A stretch of 64,000 bases of DNA from Symbiodinium natans (lineage: Eukaryota > Sar > Dinophyceae > Suessiales > Symbiodiniaceae): positions 608,501 to 672,500 of the forward strand of contig CAJNDS010002745.1 of NCBI GenBank assembly GCA_905221605.1, written 5' to 3'. Both the position numbers and the translations under genes were made by a program. Below the pieces are notes generated by a model. That model had not been told where the DNA came from. It saw nothing but the letters and a program-made list of their open reading frames with translations, and did not search any database. Positions 20,264 through 29,516 of the stretch are shown piece after piece (position 1 is the stretch's first letter; the number at the start of each line of letters is the position of its first letter).

Positions 20264-20572
20264 CATAGCAAGCCTGGGGCAGCAATCTGAGTCCTTGAGC
20301 AACCTGCCTAACGAAACGATCGATGTCCCCAAACCTCCCCAAGACGGAGCCACCCCATTGTTCGGTTTAACCCTAGGGATTACTGTTTAGGGAGGGCGCT
20401 AGTGACCAGGGGAGGTTTAGGAGGTTTCGTGTTCAAGAGATGAGGGAGCCCGACGCCCTACTATGTACCCTGAACGCTATAAGCCCTAAACCCTACTGAA
20501 CCCTGAACCCTAAACCCTAAACCCTAAACCCTAGAACCCTAAACCCCAAACCCTAAGCCCTCAACCCTCAAC
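20264..20572. repeat. Unique spacer then CCCTAAA repeat
   Basis: 20264-20460 is single-copy without a gene. 20480-20572 is CCCTAAA with variants, directly left of an exon-like island. Confidence 0.6.
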
Positions 20573-20644
20573 CGAACTTCCACGTCCGCAGGCCCGGCAG
20601 ACCTCGTCAGACTCGATCTCACCTTGCATCGGGTGCTCCGAGGC
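20573..20644 (-). CDS. Exon-like island with a CxxC motif, unidentified
   Basis: The minus strand reads 24 codons including 'MQGEIESDEVCRACGRG'. The 'DEVCRAC' pattern is reminiscent of the start of PHD-type zinc fingers, but the piece is too short for a call. Downstream on the minus strand a GT donor fits at the beginning of GTTGAGGG repeat. CCGAGGCGGGG (about 20638-20648) next to the array is repeated with one change at 20729-20738 on the far side, a candidate target duplication of about 10 bp. Confidence 0.4.
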
Positions 20645-21232
20645 GGGGTTTAGGGTTTAGGGTTTAGGGTTTAGGGGTTAGAGTTTAGGGTTTAAGGTTT
20701 AAGGTTTGGGGTTTAAGGTTTAGGGTGACCGAGGGGGGTAACCCTAGACCCTGTCAGGGCCCACAGTAACCCTAAACCTCAGTCGGATATCGTGCAGGAG
20801 TCGTTCAGTTGTTGCCCACTGTGCAAAGTAGAACAAGGCCACCAAAACTGCAGACCTTAAGCCCCTTGAAAAAAAAGTCCGCATAGTAAGCGTTAAGGGC
20901 TTAGGGAAAACCGTTTAGGGAGTAAGGCCATTGAGCCCAGCGCGGGTGTTCACCAGTCGACGGTCATTCGTGCTCGTCCTGCACCAGTGCGCTTACACAG
21001 CGAACCGATACCACAAACTCTAAACCCAAACCCAAAACCTGATTTCAGCCCTAAACCCTAAGCCCAAGCCCTAAACCTTAAACCCTAAACACTGCACTCT
21101 ACACCCTGCACCCTAGAATCGCACAAGTCACACAAGCCTATGGGTAAAACCTAAACCCTAAAGCCTGTGCCCACCCCCCCCCCCCCCCCCCCACCGTACC
21201 GCAGGTCCTCCGGTGCGCCTCGTGCGCATAGG
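20645..21232. repeat. TTTAGGG variants, unique spacer, CCCTAAA remnants
   Basis: 20645-20725 is TTTAGGG passing into TTTAAGG. 20760-21010 is single-copy. 21020-21110 is decayed CCCTAAA, and a C homopolymer lies at about 21174-21192. No gene is supportable. Confidence 0.6.
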
Positions 21233-21502
21233 CTAGTCTTTACAAGTAGGGGCCCCCTGAATATAGTATGGGTTTAGGGTTTAGGGTTAGGGTTTAGGGT
21301 TTAGGGTTTAGGGTTTAGGGTTTAGGGTTTAGGGTTTAGGGTTTAGGGTTCAGGGTTTAGGGTGTAGGGTGTAGGGTTTAGGGTTTACTGTTTAGGGTTT
21401 AGGGTTTAGGGCTTAGGGTCGAGTCATAACCCGAAGAAGATGACATTTGACCCACCTTTAAGGCCCATAGAACCCTACACATAATTTGGGGGCCCTACTT
21501 GT
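21233..21502. mobile_element. MITE-like family C split by a TTTAGGG array
   Basis: The left end 'ctttacaagtaggggccccc' (21238-21257) and right end 'gggggccctacttgtag' (near 21489-21504) are inverted, as in the unsplit copy at 32826. From about 21271 to 21418 the middle is TTTAGGG array. The array has replaced or displaced part of the element centre; exact junctions are unclear. Confidence 0.6.
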
Positions 21503-21990
21503 AGGGTTCTGTGTTGAACCTGGGGTGTGAGGTTCAGGGTTCAGTGATAGGGCCGTCTTTCGCGTCTTAATATCCTACTCGTGACAAACTTTGCCCTGAA
21601 CACAAGGTTCAGGGTTTAGGGTTTTGGGGTTAAACCCTAAACCCTAAACCCTAAACCTTAAACCCTAAACCCTTATAGGCTTGTAGCCGGTTGGCTCATT
21701 CCAGTGCTATTCAGCAAAGATGGCTTTACGGAGCCTTGGAGCTCCTAGCTGCATCTCCAGCCGGCAACTATTGGAGGAATTCAGTCTTGGGTTTGGGGTT
21801 TAGGGGTCTAGGGTTTAGGGTTTAGGGGTTTAGGGGTTTAGGGTTTAGGGTTTAGGGGTTTAGGGTTTAAGGCTTAGTAGGGTGCGACGCACTTCCGAGA
21901 CCGGATCCACAACTGAACTCTGAGTAACCCCTACGACCCCGAACGGGAAGCTGTCCGTCGTTGTTGGGAAGATTTGCCTGTTCAAAGTAC
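21503..21990. repeat. Mixed telomeric repeat and unique spacer
   Basis: TTTAGGG and CCCTAAA meet near 21610-21640. 21670-21785 and 21890-21980 are GC-rich single-copy islands that could be exon pieces, with strand undecided. Confidence 0.5.
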
Positions 21991-22163
21991 TTAGGGTAGT
22001 TACATGGTCCTTTAACATGGGCCCTTGGATTGGGTTTAGGGTTTAGGGGTTACCCTAAACCCTAAACCCTAAACCCTAAACCCGAAACCCTAAACCCTAA
22101 ACCCTAGATCTGAACCCTTATATATATATATACCCTACAAGGATCAGGGAACTACCCTTAGAC
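21991..22163. mobile_element. MITE-like family B split by opposed telomeric arrays
   Basis: The left end 'ttagggtagttacatggtcc' and right end 'agggaactaccctta' are inverted. The middle holds TTTAGGG immediately followed, through 'gggttaccc', by CCCTAAA (about 22031-22107), a head-to-head arrangement. An AT run (22121-22132) follows. Confidence 0.6.
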
Positions 22164-22488
22164 AAAGCGTGGGGTTGTGTGGTTAGAGGTTTGGGGCGTC
22201 CCCAAGACCGCTCAAGCTTCCCGTGGCAGCCGCGCGCCTGGCTATGCCTCTCGCAGTTTAGCGTTTAGGGTTAGGGTTTAGGGTTTAGGGTTAGGGTTTA
22301 GGGTTTAGGGTTTAGGGTTTAGGGTTTAGGGTTTACTTGGTCAGAATTGCTCCGTTGGTGCACAAGATCGGGCTGTCGGCTCCCAAGAATTCTGGGGTTC
22401 ACAGGAAACCCTGAAAAACGTACCAGTACAGAATCCTAAACCCTAAACCCTGAAGCTAAACCCTAAACCCTAAACCCTAAACCCTAAA

Positions 22489-22533
22489 CCCTGAACCCTG
22501 AACCCTGAACCCTGAACCCTGAACCCTGAACCC
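22489..22533. repeat. Homogeneous CCCTGAA variant block
   Basis: Six consecutive CCCTGAA units extend a CCCTAAA array. It is another pure variant run. Confidence 0.9.
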
Positions 22534-23203
22534 TAGTCCCTGAACTCTAAACCCTAGCCCTAAACCCTAAACACGAAATCCCAAACCGCTGTAGAAGAAA
22601 AACCGGAGCCTGCTTCGGAAGATCCGTAGAAGCTCTTTCAAAGTCTACAGCTATGTACAAGTATCGTCTTGCTCTTGTCACTGGGGCAGATTTGGGTGCC
22701 GTTTTACAAAAGTTTAAAACAAGAGCCGGATGGAGGCTGCATAGGGTTGTACAGGGTTGTGTAGGGTTAAAGTTGCAGGGTGAGGTAACTAGGGCGAAAA
22801 AAAGGGCTCGTATAGACAGGCTAAGGGGGTCCCTCCAATAAATATGTATTTCCAGAAACCTGAGCCTAAGCCCGACACAGCTCAAACTTGCTGCAGTCCA
22901 TGAGCCCGAAATGTGAACCCTAGGTTTAGGATTAGGGTTTAGGGTGTAGGGTTCAGGGTTTAGGGTTACGGTTTAGGGTTTCGGGTTTAGGGGTTAGGGT
23001 TTAGGGTTTAGGGCTTAGGGCTTAGGGCTTAGGGTTTAGGGTTTAGGGTTTAGGGTTTAGGGTTTAGGGTTTAGGGTTTAGGGTTTAGGGTTTAGGGTAC
23101 TGGGTTTACACCCTGAACCCTAAACCCTTGACTGGGCCTGTAGCGCGCGACGCGGCCCTGGCACATCTTTGAGGATGAGGGAGGGGGTTGAAAGGTTGTA
23201 GGG
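22534..23203. other. Unique spacer and TTTAGGG array
   Basis: 22580-22910 is single-copy; both strands are open for 60-110 codons, but the content is not recognisable and the minus reading runs into repeat, so I do not call a gene. 22920-23100 is TTTAGGG with variants, cleanest from 23030 to 23097. Confidence 0.55.
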
Positions 23204-23332
23204 GTACTTGGAGGTTCATGTTACATATTAATTATAACTGTACATATAAGCCCCTTTAAGTGCCCGAATATAGTTATATGTACAGTAACAAGTACAGTTA
23301 TAAATACTTGGAGGTTAGAGGTTACTTAGGGG
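23204..23332. mobile_element. MITE-like family E, worn copy
   Basis: It contains 'acttggaggttcatgttac' on the left and 'agtacagttataaatac' on the right, shared with 59826-60013. The right end appears rearranged, because 'acttggaggtt' is repeated in direct orientation. Confidence 0.5.
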
Positions 23333-23905
23333 GGTTTAGGGTTTAAGTTTAGGGCTCTAGGGCTCCGAGGGGTTCGAGGAATTAGGGTGTTAGAGATTTG
23401 GGTTTGGGACACTCGGGCTTTAGGGTTTTGGTGATATAGGGTTTAGGTAACCTTCGGCCCCATAAATCCAAAAAACCGTTTGATAATAAGGCCTTAAAAC
23501 CTTGAAGTCATGCGGGGTTAGGGTTTCTTCAGGGTTTAGGGTCTAGGTTTTAAGGGTTTTGGGGATGTTGGGTTTGGGGTTTGGGGTTTAGGGTTCAGGG
23601 TTTAGGCTTTAGGCTTATGAGGTTTAGGGTCTAGTGGTTTAGGGTTTAGGGCAAGCTTAGGGTTCAGGGTTGTGACGCATCTGCAGGCTTTTTGTTGCCT
23701 GGATCAGCTCCGTTCCTGCACCTCCGGCCCCTTCCAAAGGGTACCCGCTGCTTGTGGGTGCCGTTCCTAAACCCTAAACCCTAAACCCCTAAACCCTAAA
23801 CCCTAAACCCTAATTTATCCTGAACCCTAAACCCTAGCCCTGCGATTAAGGCAAGCACCGCGTGCCTGGATGCGTGGACGTAGCTCTCCGTCAAAGGCAT
23901 CGTCC
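23333..23905. repeat. Decayed TTTAGGG then CCCTAAA
   Basis: 23335-23670 is strongly mutated G-strand repeat, with a GC-rich island at 23680-23765. 23766-23840 is C-strand repeat, directly left of the acidic reading frame. No gene is supportable. Confidence 0.6.
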
Positions 23906-24403
23906 TCACTTATAACGCTGCAACCTGATGGAAGATACCAGTCTGACTGAGTGGTTTCCTCGCCCACAGCACTCGAACTCTGGCCGGGAGAGCGCAGCGT
24001 GCTGTGAGACCCCACTAAGCCCAGCTTTCTGCTGGAGCGTCGTCCACTTCATGTTGCCCCCTCCATGCTTCCAGAGAATGTCAACTGTTCGTTGAACCCA
24101 TGCAGGAGTCTCTCCCTCTTCCTCGTCGTCGTCTTCCTCCTCCGCCTCTTCTTCTTCGTCTTCATCCTCTTCTTCCTCCTCCTTCTCTTCATTCTCACCA
24201 TCTGTAAGATTCCTAGATAAGAACCTCTGAGCATCTTGTCCAGGTTTTGCATGCTGCTGCCAGTATTTTCTGCACTGGGACGGGTCTGCGGCATGCCTGG
24301 GGGCGTTGGTTGCAGCCTTCCATTGCTCCCTCCACCACACGGTGTCCTTGGCGTTCACGGAGTCTAACTTCGTGTGGCCCATGAAACTTGCCCAGCACCA
24401 CAT
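23906..24403 (-). CDS. Acidic unidentified protein fragment
   Basis: A 165-codon frame starts at 24403. Residues 1-68 are Trp-rich and mixed ('KDTVWWREQWKAA', 'CRKYWQQHAK'). Residues about 69-97 are an almost pure Glu/Asp tract, coded by a GAA/GAG/GAC run with risk of slippage. The C-terminal part contains 'VDILWKHGGGNMKWTTLQQ', a pattern that could be a small winged-helix or LOTUS-like fold; this is a guess. A second frame is open upstream (about 24455-24370) with 'CMQCRQWRKGWHV', so an intron or frameshift near the start is possible. Both flanks are telomeric repeat (CCCTAAA by 23840 and 24645). No function can be assigned. Confidence 0.45.
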   Translation of the reverse strand: MWCWASFMGHTKLDSVNAKDTVWWREQWKAATNAPRHAADPSQCRKYWQQHAKPGQDAQRFLSRNLTDGENEEKEEEEEDEDEEEEAEEEDDDEEEGETPAWVQRTVDILWKHGGGNMKWTTLQQKAGLSGVSQHAALSRPEFECCGRGNHSVRLVSSIRLQRYK

Positions 24404-25885
24404 GCCAGCCTTTCCTCCACTGGCGGCACTGCATGCACACTGATTGCTTCACCATCGAGTTTGAAGTTGTCTGTGGATCCGCTTAATGTCGGCTAGGCAG
24501 GGTATAAAGTTCTAGCCAATCACGGCCCTAGGCTAGAAGATCTGTTCCGTCCCTCTCATCAACCGTGGGCTGGAGCCAGTCTAGCTGCAGGACCCCACAA
24601 GATATCACGCAATGCTCAACTCCCAGCGAAACTCTCCATCAAGACTAAACCCTAAACCCTAAACCCTAAACCCAAACCCTAAACCCTAAACCCTAAACCC
24701 TAAACCCTAAACCCTAAACCCTAAACCCTGACCCCAAACCTCAGTCCCCTAAAGCTACAAACCCTTAAGCCTTAAGCCCTGGCATGCTGGTGCCCTTTGG
24801 GGTTTGGGATGGCGAGGCTTTGAAAGCAGAAGGTTTGGGTGTAAGGCTTGGGGTTCACGCCTTAGGGCTTCAGGGTTTCTAGGGTTAGGGCTTGGGGTTT
24901 GGGATTTAGAGTTTGGGGTTTAGAGTTTGGGGGTTTAGGGTTTAGGGCTTAGGGAGGTTTAGGGTTTAGGGTTTAGGGCTTCGAGTTTAGGGTTTTGGGG
25001 CGTTGCAACTCTGGTGGCGGGTGCGGGGTTGTTGGCTTAGGGGTTCCTGACGAGCCTCGCAGACACTGGCAAGTCTCTCGCTGGGAGGTTTCATAAACGG
25101 CACACGTTCGACCCAGAAACGAAAAAGAAGCAGCCCTTGAAGGGACCCTGAACCTTAAGCACTAACCACCCTAAACCCTAAACCCCTAAAACCTAAACCC
25201 TTCAACCCCTAAACCCTAAACCTTGAACCCTACACCCTAAACCCTAAACCCTAAGCCACTCCCGGAGCATGCCCCTGTCCGCCTGCGTGGTCTGCGAATT
25301 CCTGTGGCTGTGGTGTTCTGGCGTTTTGGGGGTGTTGGGGGGGATTTGGGTGTAAGTGGAGGGTTTAGGGTTTAGGGTGTAGGGTTTAGGGTTTAGGGTT
25401 TCGGGTTTAGGGTTGCATGCGCCTTCAGCCTACGGGCAAGTTGAAGATTTGGGTCTTCGGCTTAGTACGGCTTAGTATCTGTGATGTTTCCTTGGGGGGC
25501 CGGCCGACGGGTAAGTGGGCTCTATTCCCCAAACCCTAAACCCTAAACCCTCAGACCCTGAAGTTTAGTCATACAGCGATGGATAGATGCCTCACTGCTC
25601 GCCCTTGCCCTCATTCTCTGCACTGAGATCTCACTTGTCGCACACCTACTTATGTAGGCCTGGTGCCTCTACGCCTCTCTATCTCTTAAGGTCTCGATAT
25701 CTCTCGGCACAGAAGAAAATTAAGCTGTATGTATATATACATAATTCTAATGTATACAACTTTGAAAACACATCCAGCAATATCAAGCCCCACAGGCCCC
25801 CCTTAAAACCCTCAACCAGAGTTGCCTGTGCGTACTCCCACTGCAATCTCAGACCACCCTAAACCCTAAACCCTAAACCCTAAAC
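24404..25885. repeat. Unique flank, telomeric fields and an AT-rich spacer
   Basis: 24404-24640 is single-copy and may hold more of the acidic gene upstream. 24645-24730 is CCCTAAA, 24800-25010 TTTAGGG variants, 25160-25255 CCCTAAA and 25350-25420 TTTAGGG. 25560-25858 is a single-copy, AT-richer block with a 91-codon plus-strand open frame of no recognisable content. No further gene is supportable. Confidence 0.6.
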
Positions 25886-25940
25886 CCTAAAGCCTAAAGC
25901 CTAAAGCCTAAAGCCTAAAGCCTAAAGCCTAAAGCCTAAA
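25886..25940. repeat. Homogeneous CCTAAAG variant block
   Basis: About eight AAGCCTA units follow clean CCCTAAA. Similar AAGCCTA blocks occur at about 55920-55950 and 62390-62465. Confidence 0.9.
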
Positions 25941-26072
25941 CCCCAAACCCTAGGGCTCGCGCGTACCAGGCGCTCTGCGGCGAAGCCCCTGAGTCAGGGC
26001 TTGGGATGTGGGATTTGGAGTGTAGAGTTTAGGGTTTGGGGGGGTTTACGGGTTTAGGGTCTAGGGTTAGAA

Positions 26073-26246
26073 GTTCCTTTCTTGGGTACCTGCTGTTGTG
26101 AGTACGCACTCAGGAAAGCACCCTAAAGCCTTATCGCTAAACAACAGGTGCCATCAAATGAATAGTACTGTAGCGGGAAAAGTTCAACAAAACACCCTAA
26201 ATTCCTTACAGCCAACCCATTAACACAGGTACCTTCGTAGGGAACC
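26073..26246. mobile_element. MITE-like element with GGTACCTG inverted ends
   Basis: The left 'gttcctttcttgggtacctg' and right 'caggtaccttcgtagggaac' ends are imperfect inverted repeats. Inside, 'acaacaggtgcc' pairs with the left end again, suggesting a nested hairpin. Only one copy is visible. Confidence 0.5.
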
Positions 26247-26879
26247 AAAACCCTCGACCCGAATCCCTAAACCCTAAACCCCAAACCCTAAACCCCAATG
26301 GTACCCCCAAACCCTCAACCCTCAACCCTCAACCCTCAACCCTACACCCTACACCCTAAACCCTAAACCCTAAACCCTAAACCCTAAACCCTAAACCCTA
26401 AACCCTACACCCTAAACCCTAAACCCTAAACCCTAAACCCTAAACCCTAAACCCTAAACCGACTTGAGGCACAAAGTAAGAGCGTGGAGTTGCTTTACGG
26501 CACTGACTGAAGGGACTTGCGACCCAAGATTGGCGGCTGTTAGGGTTTAGGGTTTAGGGTTTAGGGTTTAGGGTTTAGGGTTTAGGGTCGCTCAAATTCT
26601 TATTCCCTGAACCATAAGCCCTAGACCCAGAACCCTAAAACCGAAACCTGAACCCTAAACCTTGCACCCAAAACTCCCACCCCCCCTAGCCCGAACTGAC
26701 ACGCTAAAGGCTTAAGGTGACCCCGCCCGAAGTAATACCAGAACCTTATACTCTACTTCAGGAGTGGGACCCCATATCGATTGACTGAGAGTGTCTTCAG
26801 CCCTGTGCCCTAAACCCTAAACCCTAAACCCTAAACCCAAAGCCCTAAACCCTAAACCCTAAACCCCCTGGCAAGGCTT
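26247..26879. repeat. CCCTAAA fields with one TTTAGGG array
   Basis: 26260-26460 is C-strand repeat including CCCTCAA and CCCTACA variant runs. The island 26461-26540 may be an exon on the minus strand (GT donor of the form TCGGTTTAGGG). 26541-26588 is TTTAGGG. 26600-26860 is decayed CCCTAAA with a unique insert. Confidence 0.6.
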
Positions 26880-26963
26880 TTAAGGGGAATCTCGCAGCGG
26901 CAACGCCTCGTCGTTCGAGATTTTCCGGCTCGGCGGATTGGATCCATCGCTCGACCTCGCGCG
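26880..26963 (-). CDS. Exon-like island, unidentified protein
   Basis: The minus strand reads 27 codons plus TAA, including 'SSDGSNPPSRKISNDEALP'. Left flank CCCTAAA and right flank TTTAGGG match the recurring exon layout. An AG acceptor (CCTCAG or CGCGAG) is available at the right edge. The stop may be a true end, or may fall inside an intron if a GA or GC donor is used. Confidence 0.4.
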   Translation of the reverse strand, partial: RARSSDGSNPPSRKISNDEALPLRDSP

Positions 26964-27376
26964 GCTGAGGGTTTAGGGTTTAGGGTTTAGGGTTAGGGTT
27001 TCGGGTTTAGGATTTAGGATTTAGTTTTCTAAGGATAGGGCTTAGGATTCAGGGTTTTGGGTGAAGGGCTGCTTCTTTCGGCTTCAGGCTTGTTTTTTGG
27101 GCTTTAAGGCTGAGGGTTAATTCGTATGGCTTTCAGGTTTGTCTCGGGGTTTAAGGAATTCGGGTTTCAGGGTTTTGAAAACTTGGTTTTGGGCTTTACG
27201 GCTTTACACAGGCTCTAAGGATGTAGGTTTGCTTTATGTTTTCGGGTTTGTCTTATAGGTTTTGCGGGCTTGAGGGTTTGAAAGGGCTTTGAGGGTGGCA
27301 GCAGTTGGGAGCCATTTTAGCACTCGAAATCCGCGCAAGCCCGAAATCCTAAAGCCTAAAAGCTTAAACCTTATAT
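26964..27376. repeat. TTTAGGG variants and unique spacer
   Basis: 26970-27030 is TTTAGGG; 27031-27376 is single-copy to weakly telomere-like, without a supportable gene. Confidence 0.55.
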
Positions 27377-27490
27377 CCTTGGCTGCACTTAGCAGGGTAG
27401 CTATAAATTTAATTTCAAGCTGCCTTGTTAAGATGCCCAACAAACCCCAAAAAGGCTAAGGATCTAAAGTTACAGTCAAGCACCACAGAG
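27377..27490. mobile_element. Dispersed element D, copy 2
   Basis: About 114 bp, almost identical to 20151-20263, including the inverted pair around the AT-rich loop and the 'ggatctaaagttacagt' tail. Confidence 0.7.
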
Positions 27491-27806
27491 TATCTTAAGG
27501 GATGCCCGAGATGGGGGGGCGCAAGAAGCCTGTGCTCTGCGATCGGGACTCAACCCTGAGCCCTAACCCAAGGAGGTTTAGTGGTTCAGCGCCACCCCGA
27601 ACCCCGCAAACCCCGTAAACCCTGCAAATCCCGTAAAACCCTGCAAAGCCCTGTAAACCCTAAAGCCCGTAAACCCTGCAAAGCAATGTAAACCCTAAAC
27701 CCTGTAGACCCTGCAAAGCCCTGTATACCCCTTGTAAACTCTAAACCCTAAACCCTAAACCCTAAGCCCTAAACCCGGCTCCCCGATATTCCTAAACCCG
27801 CAACCC
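27491..27806. repeat. Mutated CCCTAAA with GTAAACCCTGCAAA units
   Basis: 27590-27735 has a longer-period pattern, 'cccgtaaaccctgcaaa', in which telomere-like heptamers alternate with GCAAA. It then returns to CCCTAAA and reaches an island. No gene. Confidence 0.65.
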
Positions 27807-27869
27807 TGCACGAGCATCCGACTCGGTCGGGTCCCAGAAGAGGTCCTCCGCGCAGCAGGAATTTGGTGG
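27807..27869 (-). CDS. Exon-like island, unidentified protein
   Basis: The minus strand reads 21 codons containing 'CCAEDLFWDPTESDAR', rich in acidic and aromatic residues. The frame continues a little further before running into TTGCGGGTTTAGG, where an intron could start after GTGCAG. The right side is a TTTAGGG array. Confidence 0.4.
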
Positions 27870-28615
27870 CTAAGGGTTTAGGGTTTAGGGTTTAGGGTTC
27901 AGGGTTCGGGGTTTAGGGTTTAGGGTTTAGGGTTTGGGCTTAGGGGGCCCTCAATAATCGCGATCATGACTTCTACTATGAATATCATTAGGGTTCTGGC
28001 TGCTTCGATGGCTTCACTCATCTTTAGGGTTCAGGGTTTAGGGGTTTAGGATTCATTTTTTTGCATTCTTGGGTTCAGGGTTTAGGGTTTAGGGTTTAGG
28101 GTTTAGGGTTGAGGGAGCACCTACAATGATGACTATCGTATTAGGGGCTGCACTGGGGATGAGGGCTTCGGGTTTAGACCCTGTTCCGGTTTTTGAGACA
28201 TGCTCATGTAGCTTCGGCACCAACTGAATCCTGAAAGGATCGCGGGGTGGGACATAGGGTTTAGGGTCTAGGGTCTAGGGTTTAGGTTTCATAGAAATAT
28301 GGGAGGTCGGGGGGGTTCTCGAATCAGGGGTCCCCGCTGGGGCGCTATGCATACGCAGGAAGAATCGTAGCGTAAACGCCAAACCCTAAATCTTGTAAAG
28401 TTTCTGGGGTTTCCGGTTTAGCCAGGGACCCTAACCACCCTTGCCCCCAAGATTGGGGGTTCCGTGTTTCGGGCCCGAGACGCTCCAACAAATCCTGCAG
28501 GTTGGGGTTTAGGGTCTACCCTAAACCCTAAACCCTAAAACCCTTAAACCTTAAACCCTAACTCAAAGGTGAACTCACTAACTTCGAACCCTAAACGACT
28601 ACTTTGTCGGAAATC
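27870..28615. repeat. TTTAGGG arrays and short unique pieces
   Basis: TTTAGGG occurs at 27878-27940, 28020-28115 and 28255-28290. Islands at 27950-28015, 28130-28250 and 28300-28480 are single-copy. Opposed strands meet near 28506-28530 (TTTAGGGTCTACCCTAAA). No gene is supportable. Confidence 0.6.
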
Positions 28616-28731
28616 TTGATGTTCCCCCGTATACTAACAGTCCTCAATTTGAATCCCGTTTAACAGGGACTCTAGTGCCCCCCTATTATAATCCCGATTA
28701 AGGACGGTTCGTATAAAGGGGAACATCCCAA
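28616..28731. mobile_element. MITE-like family A, complete copy
   Basis: It starts TTGATGTTCCCCCGTATACT and ends 'aaaggggaacatcccaa'. The inner part is slightly longer than at 15285, with 'ctagtgcccccctattata'. Confidence 0.75.
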
Positions 28732-28994
28732 ATAGTAATCCATTTATTGCACTCAGAAGGAAGACTGTTTTGAAATCTGCTTTGGCCCCTTCAAGCCTCT
28801 GAAAACATATTCCGGAATATGACCCTCTTAAACCCAAGACGGGAAAACATAAAATGTCCGAATCCCTCCACCCTAAACCCTAAAACCTCATACAACCCTA
28901 AACCCAATAAGAAGGGCCTACCCAATTCAGCACATAGTAGTAAACCTAAACCCTAAACCCTAAACCCTAAACCCTCAACCCTAAACCCTAAACC
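28732..28994. repeat. Family G fragment and CCCTAAA
   Basis: 28795-28850 ('catattccggaatatgaccc...gggaaaac') matches fragments at 33190-33250 and 33750-33830. 28860-28994 is CCCTAAA repeat leading into an exon-like island. Confidence 0.55.
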
Positions 28995-29072
28995 CTCAGG
29001 AAACCTTGCGGCTAAGAGCGAGGCCTCCGGTGTTTTCCGGGACGACGTTCGCCGTCGCACCCGCGTCGTGGA
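28995..29072 (-). CDS. Exon-like island, basic unidentified protein
   Basis: The minus strand reads 26 codons, Arg/Ser/Thr-rich ('RVRRRTSSRKTPEASLL'). An AG acceptor (GGAACCCAG) precedes it, and GAG followed by GGTTTAGGG ends it. Confidence 0.4.
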
Positions 29073-29420
29073 CTGGGTTCCGGGTTTCGGGGTTTAGGGT
29101 TTAGTTGGGCGATTGGACTTTGGAGTTTATGGGTTTGGGGTTTCAGGGTCTGTGGGTTTAGCTAAGATTTAGGGATCAATGTCGTTTCGAGGAGTGCGGT
29201 CGTCGGTCGGCCCTCCACCTGTCTGATCTTGGCTACTTCCCTAAACCCTAAGCCGATGTCCTCCTCGAAGCCGAAATACTAAACCCTCAACCCCTAAACC
29301 CCGACCCCATAAGCCCTGTAAATTGTCTGAACACATTACCCTCCTGGACCCTGTAAATAAACCCCATGAATCTCTCTGAACCCTAAACCCAAACTTTTAA
29401 AACCCCAAACCCCAAACCCC
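29073..29420. repeat. Decayed repeat of both strands
   Basis: 29085-29180 is G-strand-like, 29230-29420 C-strand-like, with a short unique core at 29180-29230. No gene. Confidence 0.5.
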
Positions 29421-29516
29421 AAGCCGAACCGCCGGGGCCGCTTCGCGCACTGGTCGGAGTTCATCCTTTTGCGCTTCGGTGGACGTGTTAGCCTTGGAAC
29501 AAAACGGCTCAGATGC
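29421..29516 (-). CDS. Exon-like island, unidentified protein
   Basis: The minus strand reads 32 codons with balanced composition, including 'KANTSTEAQKDELRPVREAA'. An AG acceptor (TTGAACAG) lies just before it, and TTGGGGTTTGGGG follows. It is one of the most protein-like islands. Confidence 0.45.

Noticed and set aside
22547-22885. 112-codon minus-strand frame
   Set aside because: It begins and ends in telomere-like sequence, has no recognisable content, and the plus strand is also open.
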